Part shown: positions 18,098 through 32,400 of the stretch, in pieces
Numbering within the stretch: position 1 is the stretch's first letter
Layout of the letters: every line of letters starts with the position of its first letter
Origin: Strigomonas culicis
Lineage: Eukaryota > Euglenozoa > Kinetoplastea > Trypanosomatida > Trypanosomatidae
Length of the DNA stretch: 62,971 nt
Assembly (NCBI GenBank): GCA_000482145.1
Contig: AUXH01000029.1
Location: 1-62,971, forward strand
Direction of reading: 5' to 3'
Made by a program: the position numbers and the translations under genes
The notes under the pieces: model-generated
Seen by the model: only the letters and a program-made list of their open reading frames with translations
The model's database searches: none
Told to the model about the DNA's origin: nothing

Positions 18098-19723
18098 ATG
18101 TCAAATCTTGCATACGTCAATCCCGGCGGTAAGCAGGCGATGAAGGCCAGCGCGTTGGACATCAATATGATTGCCGCCCGCGGGCTACAAGAAGTCCTGA
18201 AGACTAATCTGGGGCCCCGGGGCACCATGAAGATGCTGGTCTCGGGCGCAGGCCTTATCAAGATCACAAAAGATGGCAACACTCTGTTAGGAGAGATGCA
18301 GATCCAACATCCAACAGCCGCTCTGATAGCCCGCGCCGCGACAGCAATAGATGATATCACTGGCGACGGTAGTACAAGCACCGTCCTAGTGATCGGTGAA
18401 ATGATGCGTCAATGCGAGCGGTACATCCAAGAGGGCATGCACCCCCGCACCTTAACGGAGGGCTTTCACATAGCTCGCGAGGAAGCCTTGAAGTTCTTGC
18501 AAAATAACACCATTTCGATCCCGAAGGAAGAGCTTCGGGAGTATCTCACAAACGTAGCTCGCTCCGTTCTGTGCACCAAGGTCAACCCGTCCATCTCTGA
18601 GAACCTTGCCGAGTCCGTCGTCGATGCGGTTTACGCCATTGCTGAGGAAGGCCGGGACATCGATTTGCACATGGTGGAGGTGATGCACATGCGCCATCGG
18701 CTGAGCTCGGACACGCGCTTTGTGAACGGTATTGTCCTCGACCATGGCGGCCGTAACAATGATATGCCCAAGCACCTGGAGAACGCCTACATCCTGACGT
18801 GCAACGTTTCCCTCGAGTACGAACGCAGCGAGTTGACGACCGGGTTTTACTACAAGAATCCGGAGGAGAAGGCCCGCATGGTGGGTGCCGAGCGCAAGAT
18901 TTCTGACGATCGCGTTCGCCAGATCATCGAGCTGAAGCGCAAGGTCTGCACCAAGGAGAATGGCCGCACATTTGTGGTGATCAACCAAAAGGGTATTGAC
19001 CCCATTGCGCTTGAAATGCTCTCCAAGGAGGGCATCCTGGCACTTCGCCGCGCGAAGCGCCGCAACATGGAGCGGTTGGTTCTTGCCTGCGGTGGTGAGG
19101 CTGTCAACACGACGGATAACTTATCTGTTGACATTTTGGGACAGGCTGGGCTTGTTCAAGAGTACACCATTGGTGACGACACCTACACCTTTGTGGAGAA
19201 CGCCAAGATCGGTAAGAGTTGCACTCTTGTTGTCAAGGGCCCCAATGACCACACTATCGCGCAGATTAAGGATGCCATTCGCGATGGATTGCGGGCAGTC
19301 AAGAACGCGTACGAGAGTGGTGCAGTCGTTCCGGGCGCTGGCGCTTTCGAGGTGGCGCTGCACGACCATTTGATCCGGTTCATTGATACAGTCTCCGGCA
19401 AGCAAAAGATGGGCGTTCGCGCATATGCAGACGCTATGCTCGTCACCCCCAAGACGCTTGCCGAAAACTCTGGCCTCGATGTGCAACAGTGCCTCATCTC
19501 CCTCCAAGAAGCGAGCGTCACTGCGCGCAAGCAGGGCAAGTGGGTGGGATTGCGTCTTGATACCGGAGACGTTTTGGATCCCGTTGCCGCCGGCATTCTT
19601 GATGTTGTTATCGTGAAAAAGAGTCTCATAGAGTCCACCGGTGACATAGTCGCGCAGCTCCTTCTGGTCGATGAGATTATGAAGGCTGGTCGGCGCGGTG
19701 CGGGAGGTCCTCCCCAGCAGTAA
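18098..19723 (+). CDS. CCT6: T-complex chaperonin subunit zeta (CCT6)
   Basis: The product has 541 residues, the normal size of a CCT subunit. CCT is the cytosolic double-ring chaperonin that folds tubulin and actin. The equatorial domain opens with LKTNLGPRGTMKMLV (about 35-50) and KDGNTLLGEM (about 58-67). The ATP site GDGSTSTVLVIGEM lies near residue 89. The apical domain covers about 200-370. The C-terminal equatorial part contains VVPGAGAFEVAL near 411 and the Asp-containing LDTGDVLDPVAAGILD near 487. The sequence fits zeta better than the other subunits. Tubulin folding makes it important for a flagellate. The start is the first ATG after the acceptor AG at 18091. Confidence 0.93.
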   Translation: MSNLAYVNPGGKQAMKASALDINMIAARGLQEVLKTNLGPRGTMKMLVSGAGLIKITKDGNTLLGEMQIQHPTAALIARAATAIDDITGDGSTSTVLVIGEMMRQCERYIQEGMHPRTLTEGFHIAREEALKFLQNNTISIPKEELREYLTNVARSVLCTKVNPSISENLAESVVDAVYAIAEEGRDIDLHMVEVMHMRHRLSSDTRFVNGIVLDHGGRNNDMPKHLENAYILTCNVSLEYERSELTTGFYYKNPEEKARMVGAERKISDDRVRQIIELKRKVCTKENGRTFVVINQKGIDPIALEMLSKEGILALRRAKRRNMERLVLACGGEAVNTTDNLSVDILGQAGLVQEYTIGDDTYTFVENAKIGKSCTLVVKGPNDHTIAQIKDAIRDGLRAVKNAYESGAVVPGAGAFEVALHDHLIRFIDTVSGKQKMGVRAYADAMLVTPKTLAENSGLDVQQCLISLQEASVTARKQGKWVGLRLDTGDVLDPVAAGILDVVIVKKSLIESTGDIVAQLLLVDEIMKAGRRGAGGPPQQ

Positions 19724-20429
19724 TTGTAAGAAAGAGTGATTCCGAAAAAAAAAAAAAGACAAACAATAAATAAAAAAAAAGAGAATAATAATGAAAAAAA
19801 AATGGAGAAAAAAAAGGAAGGAATACTATACATATTAGATTTTTTATGGTTTTCTTGTTTGACAGACGCAGAAAACTATATAATTATTACTTGATCCGAT
19901 TTGACTCGGGTATTGTTTTTGTTTAAAGCAAAGTAGTTTATAACCAACACTAAAGTATGCACGGAAGGATGTTCGTTCACTCTTTCTTTTTGTGACAGGC
20001 TCTATAGAAAAGCAACAACAATAACAACAACAACAACAACAACGAAAAACGTGGAGGAAGAATTCGTCAACATCCCCTTGTAGTTCTACTCTATTATTTT
20101 TCCCCGATGTCTTTCAAAGCAAAATGCGAAATCCTTTTCTTGCACTCTGCTCCTTTTCTTGCACTCCTTTGAAAGGTAAAATAAGTTATCTTTTTTTTTT
20201 CGTTGTCAAGTGAAGACTACTAGAGGGTTAGGAAAACACCTAGATTTTTTTTTGTAACTAGTTTTCCCTAGTTTATACACCTCTTTTTTTTCTTTTTCTG
20301 TTTTCTACTTGAGGGAAATACAACGTTTTCTCAACAACAACAACAACAAAAAAAGGAGTATCATAATAAAGTCAAGTAAGCAGTACAGTTCAGTTTCTTT
20401 CCTTCTCGAGCCTAAAGAAAAGTTCAAAA
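19724..20429. other. Intergenic gap with CAA repeats and splice signal
   Basis: AT-rich spacer before the dynein gene. It has CAA repeats at 20012-20043 and 20332-20349, a short direct repeat with the core TCCTTTTCTTGCACT at about 20134-20167, and a strong pyrimidine tract at 20281-20310 followed by an AG at 20312-20313. The second CAA repeat would lie in the 5' leader of the dynein mRNA. No gene is seen. Confidence 0.55.
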
Positions 20430-23400
20430 ATGGGAAAGAACGACAAGGAGGAGGCGCCCACGGATAAGCGCGTCGTGTGGTTGGAGCAGCGTGTTACGAC
20501 GGCTCTGAAACTGAAGCCCGTTGATTCGAAGAAGCTTGTGGATAATGAGGAAAACCGTGCACAGATGAGTGAATTCTTGGATATGGCGGATGCCCGCCGC
20601 CTCTATGTATATCAAATATCCAATGGTTCTTACGTGGCACGCATCGAGCCGCCGGAGGAGCTGAAAAAGAAGGGAATTTATTTCAGCAAGCTGAAGCGGG
20701 AGAAGATCGCGGATGATAACGCAATGAAGGACGGTGTGACCTTCGGTGATCTCTCGCCCGATTCGCTGTCTTTTCTGAATGATATCACTCGCAATGTGTA
20801 CGCTCCCATTCTCAAGGCGGACCGGAAGAACATTTGCAAGGTGCCGGATGTTGCGGTTGGCGAGCTCATGGAGGACACGGACGACCTGTTGGCTCAGCTC
20901 TTGGTGACGGTGGGGCTGAACCAAGGTAAGACGCTGCTCCCTATGCCCCCTGTGGATTTGCCATCCCGGGTGGATGACACACCGGTCGACAAGGACACGC
21001 TGTACCACTTGGAGAGTGCCATTGTTTCATGGACCGCGCAGATTAAATCTGCCATCGCTTCTTCTCCGGAGGAGCTGGAGGAGGCGGCGACGCAGACGGG
21101 GTGCTACCCAGGGCCACTGGATGAGGTTGCTTTCTGGAAGAGCAAGTCGGAGAACCTCGCCAACTTGGAAGACCAGTTGTACTCTGTCAAGGCGCTCAAG
21201 ATTCTCGTGCTACTCAAGAAGGCAGGCAGCACGTACTACGCTCCCTTTTCCCAGCTCATGAGTGAACTGAAGGAGGCAACGTTTGAGGCTTCTGACAACT
21301 TCCGGTACTTGAAGCCACTGACCGAGGAGTTTGAGCATCTGTCCCTCGCTCGTGGAACAAACTTCGAGTTCACAGATCTGGCTTCGAGTGGCTTGTTTAA
21401 GCGTCTGTTCCACTATTTCTATCTGTTGTGGACGCAGTCCAGCTTTTACAACACGCCTACGCGGTTGGTGTTCCTTATCCGTGAGGTGGGCAATGATCTG
21501 GTTACCTTGGCGTCGGACTTCATCAGCGTGCAGGAGTTCGCGGAAGGGTTCGAGAAGAAGGATGTCATCGAGCGGCTCAGTACTGTCCTGACCATCTGCG
21601 GTGAGTTCAAAGCGGCCTACTTTCACTACAAGTCTTACGTGTCCTCTGTGGCGCGCCCGTGGAAGTTCCAGAATGCGGCGCTGTTTTCGAGGTTGGACAT
21701 CTTTCTCGAGCGTTGCCACGACTTGCTCGATGTGGTGGAGACTGCTCTCTTGTTTGACAAGATGGAAAACATGAAGGTTGGCGGGACGAAAGGTCATCAG
21801 CTGACTCAAGAGACGGAGGACGTGAAGGAGAAGTTTGACCGCGCCCTGGTGCGGTTTTTCAGCGTCGAGTACAATCTCCTCGATATTACAAACACTCGCT
21901 TCGACGTGGACTACGAGGACCTCCGCCGCACCATTTCGGATCTCGAGCAACGTCTCGGCGCGGTTTTGGTCACCACTATTGATGACTCGAAGGCAATCAC
22001 AGAGGTTTTCAAGGCGGTGGATACCTTTGATGGCTTCACGGAACGCAACCCCATGCAGCAGGAATGGTTGAAGAAGCAGAACGACGTGCTTGTGAGCTTT
22101 CACCAGGACCTGCTCGGCGCCCAGGAGACGTACTACCAAGGCGAGGCAGCCGGCTCTTACCCCAACATGCCTCCAGTGGCCTCTTCTGTTGTTCGGTGCA
22201 AGGCGCTGTTGGATCGTATCAATGAGAATCACAACCGTGTTATGGACCTCTCACCCTCTGTCCTCAATACTGAGCAAGGGCGGGAGGCCATTGCGTTGTA
22301 CGACAAGCTGCGCATTCTCTTTGACTCGACCATTAAGGAGAAGTACCAGGAGTGGGCTACGGATGTTGGCTCCATCAGCGCTGATAAGCTTCGCTTGCCT
22401 CTCCTGCAAAAGAACCAACAGAATCAGCTGCAGGTGAACTTTGACCCCACCTTGGTGCGTATGCTCCGCGAGGTGTACTACCTGGAAGTGCTAAATTCCT
22501 ACAATGCTGGCGAGATCACATTCGAGGTACCGCCAGCGGCCGAGAGTATTTTCGAAAAGCGAGATGCGTTCCGCTCTCAGGCCCTAAAGCTGGAGTTTGT
22601 AAGCTCTACGTACAACAACATCATTGCCAAACTCCGCTCACAAGATGAGCGGCCCCTCATCGAGACGCAGCTGAGCGCATTTGAGAAAGTGCTCGACCGC
22701 GGTACTGAGATGGTACGTTGGGAAAACGAGGAAGAAGCGAACGGATTCATCGAGGAGGCTCTTCATGGGGTCAACGCCATCAGCCGAGTTGTCACGTCGT
22801 TTCAGACGAACATACAGACCATGAAGAGTAGTGTGGACGAGTTCAAGCGGTCTGATACGCTCTTTCCACTGGACCCCAATCGCGGCGACAAGACCATGAC
22901 GGAGGCGGAGCTGAAGAGGGTCCTCGACGATTACGTCGGGCAGCGCGGTGCTCGTCTGACTACGATGGGCGCTGACATTCACAAGCAAATTGAAGAGTCC
23001 CTGGACATATTGAACGAGCTGAAGAGCGCTACAAACGACGTTTGCGTGAGTAAAGACAGCGAGGCGTGGCAGCAGTATTTACACTATGTGAATGAAGAAC
23101 TCACCACACTTCTGTCCGATGCCGTCACCCAGGCACTTTCGCAAATGCGTAATCAGGTCGATCCTCTCTGGATGGCGGACCATGATGGCGTGCCGCTCAT
23201 TGATGTGAAGCTATGTCTGGGAAAGGCTTCTCCCGAAAGCACGGTCCAGGTGTCCAGGTTCGAGCCTGCCCTTGCCACGGAAGAGGAGAAGACCAGGTCG
23301 TTGCGCAAGTTACTGGAGGCGACAATCAATTCTGTGGAAGATGCCACAAGTTTGATCCAGCCCTTGTATGGCGACTCTACCTACGGAGCGCAGGTACACG

Positions 23401-26400
23401 AGAGCGCTTCCGTGCAGAGAGTCGAGTCAGAGATTGCCCTTCTTCTCGACCAGAACAACGAGGCTTGTGAGAATTATCGCCGCAGCTTTGACGATTTCAA
23501 GTCACTCTGGGATAGTGACCGCAAGCACGCCTTCAAGGTCTTCCTTAAGCAAGAAGCAGGCGAGCGTCGTGCCAGTATCTTGTCACCGCCGGAAGAAGCG
23601 GCACCACCTTCTGGTGAGAAGGAGTATTTCGAAGTGCCTATTCAAGACTTTGACAAGTCTATTACGGAGTACGAGCGCATCCGCAGTCGCATTTCGACGA
23701 TTGAGGATCGTCATCGCGAGGGCTTCGTGATCATCGATGTGAAACCGCTTCGTATTGCGCTGCGCGACACCTGCAAGAAGTGGAAGGACATGTACACAGA
23801 CTACATTATGGATAAGATGAAAACTGATCTTAACGACCTCTATTCCTTTATAAAGGAGGCGGATAAGGGCCTTGAGGTAGAGGTGTTGGATGGGGATGTA
23901 GAGTCGCTCAAGTCGGTGATGCGTTGGATTCGTGATTGCCGGAAGAAGAACACAGATGTTATGGGCAAGGATGAGACAGGTGAAACGGGTGGCATGTTTC
24001 CCCCCATACAGAGTGCCATCCGCATGCTCAAGACGCACGCCAGCACGTCTCCCGACGTGGAAGCTGAGTTGGCAAAGATTGAGAAGATTGAAGAGCTGAG
24101 AAAACCAGCCCCGGAGCAGTGGGTTGCGCTTAATAAAAAGGCACTTAACGCTCGAGCGCAGAACTCGATTGTCCAGGATCGCGAGACCGAGAAGGTGAAG
24201 GGGAGCGTCAGTGCGTTTGAGATCAAGCTCAAGAAGGAGGTCGCGATCTTTCACCAAAACGCTCTCTTCACATACAACATCGACCGTAATGGCGTGTACG
24301 AGGAGATTGATCGCGTGTACGCTCATTTGATGGAACTCCAGGACGAGGGCCGTGAGTTACAGAACCTTCAAGACCTGTTTGACCTGGCGCCTTCTCAATT
24401 TAAGGAGATCCGTGAGTGCCGCCAAGAGTTGATGCTGCTTAAGCAGGTGTGGGACTTGTACTTCCACGTGATCTCCCAGTTTTCGGACTGGATGCGCGCC
24501 ACCTTCAAGGACGCGGATGTTGCCTACTACGAAGACGAGTGCAAGAAGATTTCCAAGCAACTGCAGCACCAGCCCATGAAAGTCAAAGGGTGGGATGTGT
24601 ACAAGGGTGTCGATGAGCAGGTTCGTAACATGCGCACTTCTCTCCCTCTGTGCGAGTCACTGAGCTCGCCCTCGATGCGCCCGCGCCATTGGCAGGAACT
24701 GGTCACCACCACCAAGCAGTCAGGCACGATTGATCCGGATGCGAAGGATTTCACACTGGAGAGATTGTTCGCGCTTGGTTTGCACAACTACTCCGACGAC
24801 GTCTCTAACATTGTGGAAAAGGCAGATAAGGAGCTTCGTATTGAGCGCAACCTCACAAAGATCATCGACGCCTGGGAGAACTTGTACTTCACGTATAGCA
24901 TGGATGAAACTGTGAACTGCCAGTTGCTGGGTGCAGTGGATGATGTGGTGGAGCAGCTGGAGAACGACAACAATGCTCTTTCCTCTATGCTCTCCGATCG
25001 CTTCGTGCAGTACTTCTACGACAAGGTTCTTGGATGGCAGAAGATGCTCGGCACCATCGACACCTGCACGACCAAGTGGGTGGACAGTCAGCGACAGTGG
25101 CAGAACCTTTATCCCATCTTCGTGCTTTCTGAGGATATTCGCGTGCAGCTTCCCGAAGATGCGAAGAACTTCGTCAAGGCGGACGAGGTGTTCCGACTTT
25201 TGATGAGCAAGGCACACAAGTACACCAAGGTGACAGAAGTCATCTGCTCGGATAACCTCAAGGATGACATTGGTCGGAACGAGGAGCTGGAGCAGACGCT
25301 GAACTACGTTCAGGACATCTTAGCTCAGTGCGAGAAGTCGTTGGCCGATTACTTGGAGACGAAGCGAAAGATCTTCCCTCGTTTCTTCTTTGTCTCGGAT
25401 ACGGACTTGATCGATATTCTGTCCAAGGGCTCCGATCCGCGTGCGGTGATGGTACACATGAGCAAGATTATCGACTCGGTGGATTACTTCACGTTCGATG
25501 ACAACCCGTACGAGTCTACCGGTGAAAAGGACGTGTGGGAAATGGTGTCTATCCAGGGGGAGAAGGTGGCCCTGGGCGAATCCTACACGTGCGATGGCCC
25601 GGTGGAGGTATGGCTCGAGGGACTCGTCCGCTGCATGAAGCGCGCCATGCGTCTACACATCAAGGAAAGCAACAGCAGTTACATTGAGAAGCCGAGAAAT
25701 GAGTGGATTTATCAGTACCCCTGCCAGGCGGTCATCGTGTCGTCGCGTATTTGGTTCACCACCGAAGTCCACCAAGCATTTTCGCAGATTGAGGAAGGTA
25801 ACGACATGGGCATGAAGGATCTCCTAAAGAACCAAAAGTCGCAGCTTGACAGCTTGATCAAGGAAGTGCTACTGGACAGAACGTCGCAGGCGCGCAAGAT
25901 GTTGGTGCATCTGATTACGATTGACGTGCACAACCGTGATATCGTACAGACAATGGTTGATGAGCGCATTGATGCCGTTGAAGCCTTCAGTTGGCAGTCA
26001 CAGCTTCGTTACTACTGGGACGAGCAGAAGGGCAACGAGATTCGTATCGCCGACGCTGATTTCATCAATGACTACGAATACATTGGCCTGTGCGGTTGCT
26101 TGGTCATTACGAAGCTGACCGATCGGTGCTACATCACTCTGACGCAGGCGCTCCGTCTCAACCAGGGTGGTGCCCCCGCCGGCCCGGCCGGTACGGGCAA
26201 GACGGAGACCACGAAGGATCTCGCGCGTAACATGGGTATTGCGTGCTACGTGTTCAATTGCTCAGATCAGATGAACTACATTACTCTGGGGCAGATTTTC
26301 AAGGGTCTCGCGATGTCCGGTTCCTGGGGCTGCTTCGATGAATTTAACCGTATCTCGATTGAGGTGCTCTCTGTGGTTGCCACTCAGGTGGGCTCTATTC

Positions 26401-29400
26401 TGAATGCGCTGAAGGAGCACAAGGAACGCTTCCGTTTCATGGACGAGGAGATTACCCTGCACCGGTCTGTCGGTATGTGGATCACGATGAATCCTGGTTA
26501 CGCCGGTCGTACAGAGCTGCCCGAGAACATCAAGTCGCTGTTCCGTCCGTGCGCCATGGTCGTCCCGGATCTCAAGAATATTTGCGAAATCATGCTTGCC
26601 GCGGAAGGTTTTGGCGATGCAAAGGATCTTGCATTGAAGTTCGTGACGCTTTACAGGCTGAACAAGGAGCTCCTCTCGCCCCAGGATCACTACGATTGGG
26701 GTCTGCGTGCCGTGAAGTCCGTCCTGTACATCGCAGGTGCTCTCAAGCGTGGTGACCCGGACGTTCCCGAGCGCAATGTGCTCATGCGTGCCCTGCGTGA
26801 TACCAACATGGCCAAGCTGAGTAAGGACGATGTGTACGTCTTCATGGGCCTCATTCGTTCTCTGTTCCCCAACCTCGATGTGCCAAAGAAGGACAAGCCG
26901 GAGCTGACCACCGCCTGCAAGCAAGTTTGCATGGAGCAAGGCAACTTGCCAGGCGAGAACGACATCTTTATCCTCAAGTGTGTCCAGTACGAAGAGCTGC
27001 TGCACGTGCGCCACTCCGTTTTCATTCTGGGTGCCGCTGGTTCCGGTAAGACCGAGTGCTGGCGCTGCCTGCAAGGCGCTCTGTCCAAGCTCTACCAGGA
27101 GGAATGGAAGGCGAAGGCCGTTTCCTCGTGCCTGAACCCCAAGGCGATTTCGTCCAACGAGCTGTACGGTTACTTCACGCCGCAGAAGGAGTGGCGCGAC
27201 GGTATCTTGTCTACCATTTTCAGAGACTACGCTGTGGAGTCAAAGAAGAAGAAGAATATGAAGTGGATTGTCCTCGATGGTATTATTGATGCAGAGTGGA
27301 TTGAGTCGATGAACACCGTCATGGATGATAATAAGATGCTGACACTCGTGTCGAACGAGCGTATTCCTCTGACGGATTCCATGCGTATGATTTTTGAGGT
27401 TTCTCACCTACGCAATGCCTCCCCAGCTACTGTGTCGCGCGCTGGTGTCATCTTCATCAACGAGTCGGATCTTGGGTGGGGTCCGTTCAAGGACAAGTGG
27501 ATTGCCACTCGCGAAAAGCGCGAGGGAACTATTCTGGACTCGCTCTTTGACAAGTACGTCCCCTACGTGCTCGAATTCTGGAAGCGCACGATGCGGCCGG
27601 TGGTGTCTGTTATGGACATCAATCTGGTGCAGACCATCTGCTTCTTGCTGGACGGCATCTTCAAGACGATGGAGGCGGATGAGCTCTCGAAGAACTCCAA
27701 CGCGTTTGAAATCTACGAGAAGTACTTTGTGTTCGCCGTTATCTGGGCCTTTGGCGGCCCGCTGCCGAGCTCGGATGGCCGCATCGACATGCGCCTGAAC
27801 TTTTCAAACACGTGGAAGAAGGAGTTCCCGAACATGAAGATTACGGAGACGGGTTCCGTGTTCGACTTCTACATTGACAAGTCCAAGGACGAGAGTGGCA
27901 ACCTTCTGTTCGAGTGGAAGCCGTGGGCCGATCTGGTGCAACCGTACGTTGCGGACGTCGATACTCAGCTTTCCTCCGTCTCTGTGCAAACGGCCGATAC
28001 GGTGCGTATGTCCTACCTGATGAGCTTGTTTGTGGACAACGGCAAGGGTGTCGTGCTGGTGGGCACAGCGGGTACGGGTAAGACAAACCTCATCATGTCG
28101 AAGCTGCGCTTGCTAGACAACGAAAAAGTACTCTTCCGTGTCATTTCCTTTAACGCACGCACATCTTCGGCGGGTCTTCAGGGCGTCATGGAGCAATCAC
28201 TGGAGAAGCGCTCGGGTCGTACCTACGGCCCTTTCAATCGAAAGAAGCTGGTCTTCTTCTTGGATGACATGAACATGCCGGCCCCGGATAAGTACGGCAC
28301 CCAAGAAGCGATTGCGCTGCTGCAGCAACACGTCGGGTACGGCTTCTGGTATGACCGCGTCAAGATTATACAGAAGGAAGTGGTGGATGTTCGCTACGTT
28401 GGCGCGATGAACCCCAAGTCCGGTACCTTCACCATTTTGGATCGTCTCCTGCGGCATTTCGCTGTCTTCTCAACGAACATGCCCGACCGTGCTGACCTCG
28501 TCAGTATCTACGGACAGATTCTGCAGGCCCACACCAAGCCTTTCGCGCGCGACATCCGTGACAACCTTACGACACTCATCACGAACGCGACCATTGAGCT
28601 GCACTACAACGTCACGAAGCAATTCTTCCCTACGGCGATCAAGTTCCACTACCAGTGGAATATGCGTGAAATGTTCAATATCTTCCAAGGGATGTGCAAG
28701 TCGAGCCCGAAGCTACACACCAAGAACTTGCAGTTTGTTCGCTTGTGGGTGCACGAGTGCAACCGCACGTTTCGCGACCGCATGGCGGACGAAGAGGATC
28801 TGAAGCGCTACGACCTCCTGCTGCAGGAGGTCATCTCCCGTGCCGGCTTCCCGGATGTGATGCCGAAGGATGCACTGGAGGAGCCGCTGCTGTGGGCCCC
28901 GTTCCACACAACCCCGGAGGGCGAGGAGAATGTGTACAATGAGACGGACTACGAGGGCGCTGGCGCCTTTTTGCAGAAGAAGCTTTCGGAGTACAATGAG
29001 AGCTTTGCCGCCATGAATTTGGTTCTGTTCAACCAGGCCATTGAGCACGTCTGCCGTATTGCGCGCATCACTTCCAATCCCAGAGGTAACGCCTTCTTGG
29101 TCGGCGTGGGAGGTTCCGGTAAGCAGTCTTTGGCGCGCCTGGCGTCGTTCATTAATGGCCAGGATATCTTCCAGATTCTGGTGACGAGCACGTACGACAT
29201 CACCGATTTCCGTACCGATATGCAGGAGGTGTACCGCAAGTGCGGCTTGAAGGGCTACCCGTTTGCTTTCATTCTAACGGATACTCAAATCGTCTCCCTC
29301 GACATGCTGGTGTACCTGAACGACATGCTGAGCAGCGGCAATGTGCCTGAACTGTTTAACCAGGACGAGCGCGATGGCATTGTTGGCTCCATTACGAACG

Positions 29401-32400
29401 AGGTGAAGGCTGCCGGCTTCACGGACTACACCAATCCGGACGTCTGCTGGGAGTACTTTATCAACAAGGTTCGCTCGAATCTTCACATTCTACTGTGCTT
29501 CTCGCCTGTCAGCAAGAACTTTGCCACGTGGTGCCGCCAGTTCCCCGCACTTGCCAACACAACTGTGATTGACTGGTTCCTCAAATGGCCTGAGCAGGCG
29601 CTGAAGTCGGTCGCCTTTCGCTTCTTGTCCGAGATCGACCTGGGCGGCGAGGGAAATACGCAGAGCATTGCGGACTACATGGCGTACTGCCAGATGCGAG
29701 TGACGGAGGTGTGCGAGGAGTATTACACCCAGGAGAAGCGCCGTGCGTACACGACGCCCAAGTCGTTCTTGGAGCTGATCGCGTTCTACAAGGATCTCCT
29801 GTCCAAGAAGCGGAAGGAAAACCAAGACAAGACGGACCGTCTCGTCAGCGGTATCGACAAGATTCGTGAAGCCGGCGTTCAGGTGCAAGCGCTACAGGAG
29901 GTGCTAGAGAAGGAAAGCGTGGAGGTGGAGGAGGCGCGCCAGAAGACGGCCGCGCTGATGGAGACGGTGGGCCGAGAGAAGTCTGTGGTGGAGGAGCAGA
30001 GCAGCATCGCGGCAAAGGAGGAAGAGAAGACAAACAAGATTGTGGATGAGGTCACATCGTTTGAGAAGCAGTGTCAGGAGGATCTCGCAAAGGCGCAGCC
30101 CCTGGTCCAAGAGGCGCTCGCGGCACTGGACACCCTCGATAAGGCGTCCATCGCGGAGCTGAAGAACCTCGGTAAGCCGCCGGAAGATGTCCAGATGGTC
30201 GCTATTTGTGTGCGCGTGTTGACGGCGAACCCCAGATCGATTCCCTCCGTGAAGCAAAGAAACTGGAACGATTGCAAGAAGATGATGAACCAGGTCGATC
30301 GCTTCCTTGCGGAGCTCCGCAGCTTCGATGTCAACAATATCCCCCAAGCTTGCATTGACCAGATTCAAATGTACATTGCGAACCCCTCCTTCGATCCCGA
30401 GGTGATCAAGACAAAGTCCGCTGCCGCCGCCGGTCTGTGCAAGTGGTGTATCGGTATGAATCGTTATCACGTCGTGCGTTGCGATGTTCGCCCGAAGGAG
30501 GAGCGGTTGGCAGAGGCGCAGCAGCGTCTCACCTCGAGCCAGGCGGCGCTGAAGAAGATCCAGGACAAGGTCGCGGACCTGCAGAGCAAGCTGAGCATTC
30601 TCGTGAAGCAGTACGACGACGCTGTCGCCGAGGCAGAGGCGATTCAAGCCAAGGCGCAGAAGACCCAACTGAAGATCAACTTGGCGCAGCGTCTCGTCAG
30701 CGGTCTGGCCGACGAGAGCGTGCGCTGGGGCGCGACGATCGAGGACCTTAAGAAAGCGGCGACACTTCTGATTGGCGATGTCCTTCTCAGCGCATCGTTC
30801 GTCTCGTACATTGGCCCTTTTTCCAAGTCATTCCGCGAGCAAATCGTTCATCACGACTGGCTGCCGCGCATCAAGGAGCTGGGCATCCCTCTGACGGAGG
30901 GCATCGATCCCACGATGGACGTCCTGTCTTCCGAGGCGGCTGTCGCATTGTGGGATAATGAGGGTCTTCCGTCTGATCGTATCTCAACTGAAAACGGTTC
31001 TATTTTGACCAACTGCACACGGTGGCCGTTGATGATTGATCCGCAGCTCCAGGGTATCAAGTGGATCCGCACCCGAGAGGAAAAGAATGGTCTTCGCGTT
31101 ATTCAGATGAACCAGAAGGACTGGCAGCGCACGCTGGAGAAGTGCATCGAGGAGGGCCTTCCGTGCCTCATTGAGTCGCTGGGCGAGTTCATTGAGCCTG
31201 TCTTGGATAGTGTCTTGAGTCGCCAGACGTTTAAGAAGGGCAGCAAGAAGTACATCAAGCTCGGTGCGAAGGAGGTCGAGTATAACGACAACTTCCGTCT
31301 GATCCTCCAGACAAAGTTGGGTAACCCACACTATGGCCCGGAGGTGAATGCACAGACGACGATTATCAACTTTATGGTGACGGAAACTGGCCTGGAGGAC
31401 CAGCTGCTCGCCGTGGTTGTGAGCCAGGAACGGCCCGACTTGGAGAAGAAGCGCAGTGCTCTTCTGCGCCAGATGAATACCATGACAATTGAGCTGCAGC
31501 AGTGCGAGGACGGTCTCTTGTACGAGCTTACGAACGCCACAGGCGATATTCTGGAGAACGTCGCGCTGATTGAGAACCTCGAGAACACAAAGAAGAAGGC
31601 CAAGGAAATTAATGCATCCTATACACAGGCCGTGATCACGCAGAAGGATATCGCCCAGAACCGTCTCCGCTACACGGATGTCGCTGTGCGTGGGTCTCTC
31701 CTGTTCTTCCAGATTGACCAGCTGTGGAAGATCGATCACATGTACCAGTACTCCCTGGAGGCCTTCATGGTCGTGTTTAACAAGGCACTCCTCCTGGCAG
31801 CGCACCCGGAGAACAAGAAGGATTTGAAGAAGCGCGTAGAAAATGTGATCCAGTCCATTACCGAGAATGTGTTCGCCTACGTGTCACGCGGTTTGTTCGA
31901 GCGACACAAGCTGATCTTCTCGAGCTTGCTGACCTTCGCGATCTTGGCCGCTCAGAAGGATATTGACGCGAAGCAGCTCGACTTTCTGCTGCGCGGCAAG
32001 AAGAAGACCGGCGTCGAGCGCCCCGATACCGTGGTCGACTGGTGTACAAAGCCGAACTGGGACTCTGTGCAGGCGCTGGCGGAGGTGGAGGGCAGCACGC
32101 CAGATTTCAATGCCCTCCCGAACGATATGGCGGAGAACAACCGGTGGATGCAGTGGTGCGAAACGGAGAAGCCGGAAGTGGAAAAAATGCCCGCCGAGTG
32201 GAAGAATCTGACGGACTTCCAGCGACTGTTGGTGCTTCGTTGCCTGCGTCCGGACCGTCTGACGGCGGCACTGGAGCAGTTTGTCAGCGACAGCATTGGC
32301 CGCTTCTTCGTGTCCGATCAGGCCGTCGACATTTCCGTCTCGTTCGACAGCTCCAGCACAACGACGCCTCTCTTCTTTATTCTCTCGCCCGGTGTTGACC